From Candidatus Pacearchaeota archaeon (lineage in GTDB: Archaea; Nanoarchaeota; Nanoarchaeia; Pacearchaeales; GW2011-AR1), in the NCBI GenBank assembly GCA_002686195.1, contig NZAS01000194.1:1-26496 (forward strand): 26,496 nucleotides of DNA, given 5' to 3'. This document shows, piece by piece, positions 22,521 to 26,496 of the stretch. Numbering within the stretch: the stretch's first letter is position 1; each line of letters begins with the position of its first letter. The notes under the pieces were generated by a model. That model was not told the origin of the DNA and ran no database searches. It saw nothing but the letters and a program-made list of their open reading frames with translations. A program made the translations under genes and the position numbers.

Positions 22521-24677
22521 ATGGAAAGCAATTCTAAAATAAAGAAACTACGCTTACTAAATGAGTGGTTATTAGCAAATAATTTTGCGAAAGAAGCGGG
22601 GGAATTAAACAGCTTAATTCCAAAGCCTTCTTATCTGCCTCCTTTTATAAAACTATCTTATAATCGCAAATCTATAGAAACATTCGGAGAAGAAGAATCC
22701 AAGAAACTTCAAGAAACATTTAAAAGATGGTGGAGATTATGGGCATCAGATAATAATGCTTTGAGAGAAGAAATACAAGCCCTTAGCCCTCGGGAAGCCG
22801 AAAGAACATATCTAAGATTTTTTATTATAAACGAATATAACAACCCAGATCTAAAAGAGCTTTTAAATATGAGAACTTTAGATCAAACTGTAACAATTGA
22901 TAAAACTAAATTTACCCATAATGTATTAGATATTGCAGGAATGGTGGCAGCACCAGCCGATATTATAAACGGCTTTCTTTATATAGCCGAGAAACCGCCC
23001 GATTGGTTTGGTGCAACTTTTAGTCTTTTTGCAGCAATTCCATTTATAGGAATTGGCGTTATTGGCATAAAGAGAGCCATAAAAACTGCGATTGAAACTG
23101 GTGAAAAAGCAAAATTACCGCCCGCAATGGAAAAGCTCTTCTCTTCTCCCGAAGAAATTATAAAAGCCACAGATGAAAAGGTGGAAGAGTTGTTAAGAGT
23201 TGCGCAGAAACTTGAAGATTATCTTCCAGAAGAAATTATGAGAAATTTGCCCGATGATGCAAAAATTAGAGAAGAAATTATGAAACAAGTTAATAGAATT
23301 ATTAATTCAATAGAATTTAGCTCCACAAGAACAGATGATTTGTTAGACATAGGGCGTAGGAGGTATCGTGAGCCATCAGAAGCTGTCTTGGACAAAATTG
23401 ATGATGCAAAGGCTTTTTACAAAACATTAAGTCCAGAAAGAATTGCTGCATTATCAAGGCTTGCACATTCAGCTGCAAAAACAGGAATAGCTAAAGTATC
23501 AGAATATTTGGGCCCAATAATAAGAAAAAAAATTATAGATTTAGACCCAAATCTTCCACCGGATATTATAAACAAAATTGCCAATGATTTTCTTAATAAA
23601 ATTAAGAAGGTAGAAACAATATTGGTTGACAACCCTGATGATCTCAGATTACTTGAATCGAGAAGCGCCTCAGACTTCGACTTGGCAGGGGGTATGGCGA
23701 GGAGGCCGTCGTTGCCGGAGGTAGACAGATATGTGATGGACCTCGTCGAAGAAGAAGGCCTAACCCCTTCAAACTGGTCGATGTCCTTAGCAAAAGCGAT
23801 ATCTTTTGTATCTATACATACTGGAGTTGGATCAGCCGGAAAGATGTATATTAACATGCCCTCTTTAGCTCCGCTTGTCTTTAGGGGCGATCTCAACTTG
23901 CATGCAACAGAGCTTGCAGACTCTATTGTACAAACAATAATCCATGAATTTTATCACATAGTGGATGGACATTTAAGCACTTCTTATTATAGAGCATACC
24001 CTGAAATGTTTAAAAAAGGAATCAAATACTATGATGAAGCAGGCAATGTCATATTGCCAAATACCAGAGAAGCTTCCTTGTATTTTGGATACTACGTTTC
24101 TTCTCTCAGAGGAAGTAGATTAGGAAGCAGTATACACAACCTTATAAGCAGCATTGACTCAGGAGTAGAAGCTTCCTATGAGGCTGGCCAAAAGATTTCA
24201 AATCACATGGAATACCTTCGCAAACCGACCGAGATTGGAGCTAGATTTAAAACTGTTAAAACAATCTTGGCTGATCCAAACTATATAAATAGGATGATAG
24301 AGCTTACAACAGATCCTGGACCTAATTTGGACTTTAGGCAACCATTTGTTGAGTTTGTAAAAAAGAATGGCGCAGATCATCCTGATGCTCCTATATATTT
24401 GTTTTATATTATGCTGCGTAATTCAATCAGTGGTTTTAACGAAATAGGATACACAGTAGCAGAGCATTTCACGGTAATACCGCATGCTCCACAAGGCCTG
24501 AAGCAGCTAATAAAACTAATAAGGCCAATATTTGTACGCAATACCAGAGATGAAGCAGGCACCCTTATATACGACAGTCGAGCATATTGGAGTCAACATA
24601 CCGGTTTGGAAACATTCCAAGAATTTAAGGAAAATGGATGGAAAAAAATTATAAAACCAATTTATGATTTAGTATAA
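22521..24677 (+). CDS. large pretoxin-like protein with HExxH zincin domain
   Basis: A 718-residue protein, no clear signal peptide. Residues 1-35 form a helix with 'FAKEAGELN', like the start of the LysM enzyme. Residues about 135-190 are a hydrophobic segment ('LDIAGMVAAPADIINGFLYIA', here just described, then 'AAIPFIGIGVIGIKRA') resembling the membrane-active pretoxin region of polymorphic toxins. A long charged helical middle follows (about 200-400). The C-terminal third has a metallopeptidase site: 'TIIHEFYHIVDG' (H475, E476, H479) and a likely third ligand E571 in 'YLRKPTEIGAR'. It could be a virion-packaged enzyme injected into the host, or a toxin. It lies on the plus strand between minus-strand blocks, with no Shine-Dalgarno site, and contains a GC-rich patch (about 23640-23780). 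Function beyond peptidase fold is inferred. Confidence 0.72.
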   Translation: MESNSKIKKLRLLNEWLLANNFAKEAGELNSLIPKPSYLPPFIKLSYNRKSIETFGEEESKKLQETFKRWWRLWASDNNALREEIQALSPREAERTYLRFFIINEYNNPDLKELLNMRTLDQTVTIDKTKFTHNVLDIAGMVAAPADIINGFLYIAEKPPDWFGATFSLFAAIPFIGIGVIGIKRAIKTAIETGEKAKLPPAMEKLFSSPEEIIKATDEKVEELLRVAQKLEDYLPEEIMRNLPDDAKIREEIMKQVNRIINSIEFSSTRTDDLLDIGRRRYREPSEAVLDKIDDAKAFYKTLSPERIAALSRLAHSAAKTGIAKVSEYLGPIIRKKIIDLDPNLPPDIINKIANDFLNKIKKVETILVDNPDDLRLLESRSASDFDLAGGMARRPSLPEVDRYVMDLVEEEGLTPSNWSMSLAKAISFVSIHTGVGSAGKMYINMPSLAPLVFRGDLNLHATELADSIVQTIIHEFYHIVDGHLSTSYYRAYPEMFKKGIKYYDEAGNVILPNTREASLYFGYYVSSLRGSRLGSSIHNLISSIDSGVEASYEAGQKISNHMEYLRKPTEIGARFKTVKTILADPNYINRMIELTTDPGPNLDFRQPFVEFVKKNGADHPDAPIYLFYIMLRNSISGFNEIGYTVAEHFTVIPHAPQGLKQLIKLIRPIFVRNTRDEAGTLIYDSRAYWSQHTGLETFQEFKENGWKKIIKPIYDLV

Positions 24678-24680
24678 GAT

Positions 24681-25622
24681 TTAAAAACTATCACTACAAA
24701 ATAATCCAGAACTAACTTCTCCAACAAGCTTTGGCATATCAAGTCCCGCACAATCAATCTTTCCCTTTGTGAAATTATAATGATTACAAAACCCTTCAAA
24801 GGTTCCGTCTTCACAACCTTTATAAACCGTTGTGCATGACGTTCCATCGGGGTTTTCGGGATATTCAAGGGGAATGCCCAGGCTCAAATGGAAGGCCTTC
24901 CATAAGGCCTTGAGAGCTTCTAATTGAACCGGATAAAACCCTAAAAATGGATCCTTTTTCTTACCATGAACCACACCCTCAGTCTCTATGGGTCTTTCTC
25001 CAAAACCATTCTTTACATACCAATCTTGATACTTAAGATAATAAGCATTGCTAATTTCTATGCCAATGCTTTTCTTGTTTCCATGATATTTGCTGCAATG
25101 CCAAGCCCCATGTTGCGTATCCAATAGTTGATATATCGTTCCATCATTATCTAAACAGAAGTGAACGGATATTCCTCTTTTGTTTAATACGCTTGCGCAA
25201 GATTCTGCAGAAAGGCATACATCCCAATGATTGACAAACATGGAAGGCTCTCTATCTTCATCTCCAGAGTTATCATAATATTTGCCTGGAGTTATCATCA
25301 ATCCACCGGGTTCGTCCCAAAGAACAACCTTTGGCCAATCAATTGGAATAAAGTTTCCGTTATGAACAACGAAATTTGTTTTGCCTTCTAAGAAAGGTTT
25401 TTGAGGCGGTTTGTAATCCGATATTTCGGCCTGCCTTTCTGTCCAAATTCTTCTATAAGTCATCGGACCAACGAGACCGTCCGCCGTTATCTTGTGGGCC
25501 CTTTGCCACTTTTTGACTTTATTTACCAAATCTTCATCAAAATTATCAGCATCAAACCAAGCCGGATCCCAACCAAGCTTTAGAGAACTAGCTTCATTAT
25601 AAAAATTTTTGTCAACAGCCAC
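24681..25622 (-). CDS. N-acetylmuramoyl-L-alanine amidase with peptidoglycan-binding domain
   Basis: A 313-residue amidase. Residues about 5-60 form a PG_binding_1 type domain ('VNKVKKWQRAHKITADGLVG'-like pattern, with 'DGLVGPMTYRRI'). Residues about 83-300 form an Amidase_2 / T7-lysozyme-type domain: His132 ('FVNHWD'), 'SIGIEISN' (185-192), and the zinc end H281 ('CNHYNF') with C291 ('KIDCAG'), as in T7 lysozyme, where the third ligand is Cys. It cuts the bond between MurNAc and L-Ala. Start GTG 25622 overlaps the TAG of the tubulin-like gene by one base with GGAGG upstream. With the GH19-like enzyme, the phage carries two different wall hydrolases. Confidence 0.88.
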   Translation of the reverse strand: MAVDKNFYNEASSLKLGWDPAWFDADNFDEDLVNKVKKWQRAHKITADGLVGPMTYRRIWTERQAEISDYKPPQKPFLEGKTNFVVHNGNFIPIDWPKVVLWDEPGGLMITPGKYYDNSGDEDREPSMFVNHWDVCLSAESCASVLNKRGISVHFCLDNDGTIYQLLDTQHGAWHCSKYHGNKKSIGIEISNAYYLKYQDWYVKNGFGERPIETEGVVHGKKKDPFLGFYPVQLEALKALWKAFHLSLGIPLEYPENPDGTSCTTVYKGCEDGTFEGFCNHYNFTKGKIDCAGLDMPKLVGEVSSGLFCSDSF

Positions 25623-26496
25623 TACCGCCTCCGTCTGCGGTCAATTATAGAACCCTTACCTCTTTGAAGCTTATTAAATCCAGACTTCTTTTTCTTGATC
25701 TTTCTGTTTATTTCTTCGGCAACAGCATTGACCTTATCTTCGCCAAGATCCAAAGTCATTGCTACATCTCTATTCTTCTCTTTTTGAGATGCAATGGCAG
25801 ATTGCTGCAGACTTTCTTTCTTAAGATTTTCAATCCTATCCCTAGGAAGACCCAATCCAGCAAACCAACTATATATCTTTACAGAGTCTGAATCTGAATC
25901 AACGTCATAAACACCCTGATAAATGGGAGCGCCGTTTGTCTGTTCCGAAATCATATGAAAGCAATAATTAATATTTATAGCAGGAAGCTTTTCAAGAACT
26001 TCGCTGGAACCCGTTACAATGACGCCTCCAGCCCTTGCCTGTGCCAAATCAAATCCCGATGCCAACATGTTTGAGTTTAAACTATCAATTACAGCTTCGG
26101 CTAAGGCCGTTTCCTCTGTATAGTCTGCAACTTCCATAACACCGTATATAGAGCAATCTCCACATGATATAATCTTTCCAAAATCACTTGGATCTAAAGC
26201 TGTAAATCTAGATGGTTTTGCCGTAAGTGTATTAAACAGATGAAATGGCTCTACAATTGCATTGTTTGCAGTCTCCCAAAACTTAGATTGACTTAAGTTT
26301 GCATAAATCTGCTCTATTCTGGCATTATCAACAACAATGAGATTTGAAACTATATTATCAGCAGTTAATCTGGCTAATCTAGATAATGTCTCAATAGAAT
26401 TCTTCTTAGATTGAGCATCCTCTGTTGCCTTTGGCAAAACATAAATAACGCCAACTGGTGTCCCAGTCTCAAAAAGCATAGGAATCAAAGCGTCTA
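25622..26496 (-). CDS. tubulin/FtsZ-like protein, N-terminus beyond window
   Basis: 290 residues are visible; the frame is open to the right edge, so the N-terminus with the GGGTGSG nucleotide loop is missing. The visible part follows tubulin/FtsZ superfamily order: 'GTPVGVIYVLP' strand, then 'LIVVDNARIEQIY', 'FWETANNAIVEPF', 'ALDPSDFGKI', a helix with 'ALAEAVIDSL', and a C-terminal domain with 'AGGVIVTGSSEVLEKLP'. The C-tail is strongly basic (KKKKSG, RRRRR). Phage relatives include PhuZ and TubZ; this looks closer to FtsZ/CetZ-type in its 'LIVVDN' core, but subclass cannot be fixed without the rest. It would polymerise with GTP, for DNA positioning or interference with host division. Confidence 0.75.
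   Translation of the reverse strand, partial: DALIPMLFETGTPVGVIYVLPKATEDAQSKKNSIETLSRLARLTADNIVSNLIVVDNARIEQIYANLSQSKFWETANNAIVEPFHLFNTLTAKPSRFTALDPSDFGKIISCGDCSIYGVMEVADYTEETALAEAVIDSLNSNMLASGFDLAQARAGGVIVTGSSEVLEKLPAININYCFHMISEQTNGAPIYQGVYDVDSDSDSVKIYSWFAGLGLPRDRIENLKKESLQQSAIASQKEKNRDVAMTLDLGEDKVNAVAEEINRKIKKKKSGFNKLQRGKGSIIDRRRRR

Noticed and set aside
24681..25622. Start of the amidase (NFYNEASSL) as a third copy of the F-x-K-E-A-x2-L motif
   Set aside because: The leucine spacing upstream is missing and the segment seems to be the first helix of the peptidoglycan-binding domain, so the likeness is probably chance.

Overview
The window looks like part of a large, AT-rich genome of a tailed bacteriophage (Caudoviricetes), probably from an environmental sample. 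By eye GC is in the mid-30s per cent, except for a GC-rich left end. The phage reading rests on tail-fibre genes, two peptidoglycan hydrolases, a UvsW-like helicase beside a DnaC/DnaB-type loader and helicase, a phage-type sigma factor, a ribonucleotide reductase and PhoH, all tightly packed with stop/start overlaps. Nearly all genes lie on the minus strand; two (a trypsin-like protease and a large zincin/pretoxin-like protein) lie on the plus strand. I saw no tRNA, IS element or CRISPR array. The genetic code appears standard, with GTG and TTG starts used several times. The host cannot be named from this window.

Layout, left to right. 1-4609: two tail-fibre proteins and a small basic protein (minus). 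The fibre at the left edge changes abruptly in base composition at a polyglycine hinge; the other carries a 31-residue beta-repeat array. 4715-5512: a lone membrane-anchored trypsin-like protease (plus). 5509-7621: a Cys-rich protein, a small protein, a LysM x3 plus GH19-like muralytic enzyme, and a small acidic protein. 7630-11160: PIN-PhoH, a small protein, and an adenosylcobalamin-dependent (class II) ribonucleotide reductase with its own promoter. 11248-12386: a sigma-70-like factor translationally coupled to a diadenylate cyclase-like protein. 12477-16975: a complete SpoVR / YeaH (DUF444 VWA) / PrkA (YeaG) operon, headed by small genes including a zinc ribbon. 17456-22418: replication block of DnaB-like helicase, DnaC-like loader, an LSm/Hfq-like protein, an unknown protein and a UvsW-like SF2 helicase, starting from a good sigma-70 promoter. 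22521-24677: a 718-residue plus-strand protein with a pretoxin-like hydrophobic segment and an HExxH zincin. 24681-26496: a peptidoglycan-binding amidase and a truncated tubulin/FtsZ-like protein.

The most unusual part is 11.2-17.3 kb. There the phage appears to carry both a c-di-AMP-type signalling enzyme, paired with a transcription factor, and the bacterial stress/sporulation trio PrkA-YeaH-SpoVR. Together they suggest that the phage reprograms a stressed or starved host through a second messenger, an alternative sigma factor and an AAA+/VWA/SpoVR machine. That joint role is inference; the gene identities rest on visible motifs. Other items of note are the FtsZ/tubulin homologue, the pretoxin-zincin, and an N-terminal helical motif shared by the muralytic enzyme and the pretoxin-zincin that may be a virion-targeting peptide.
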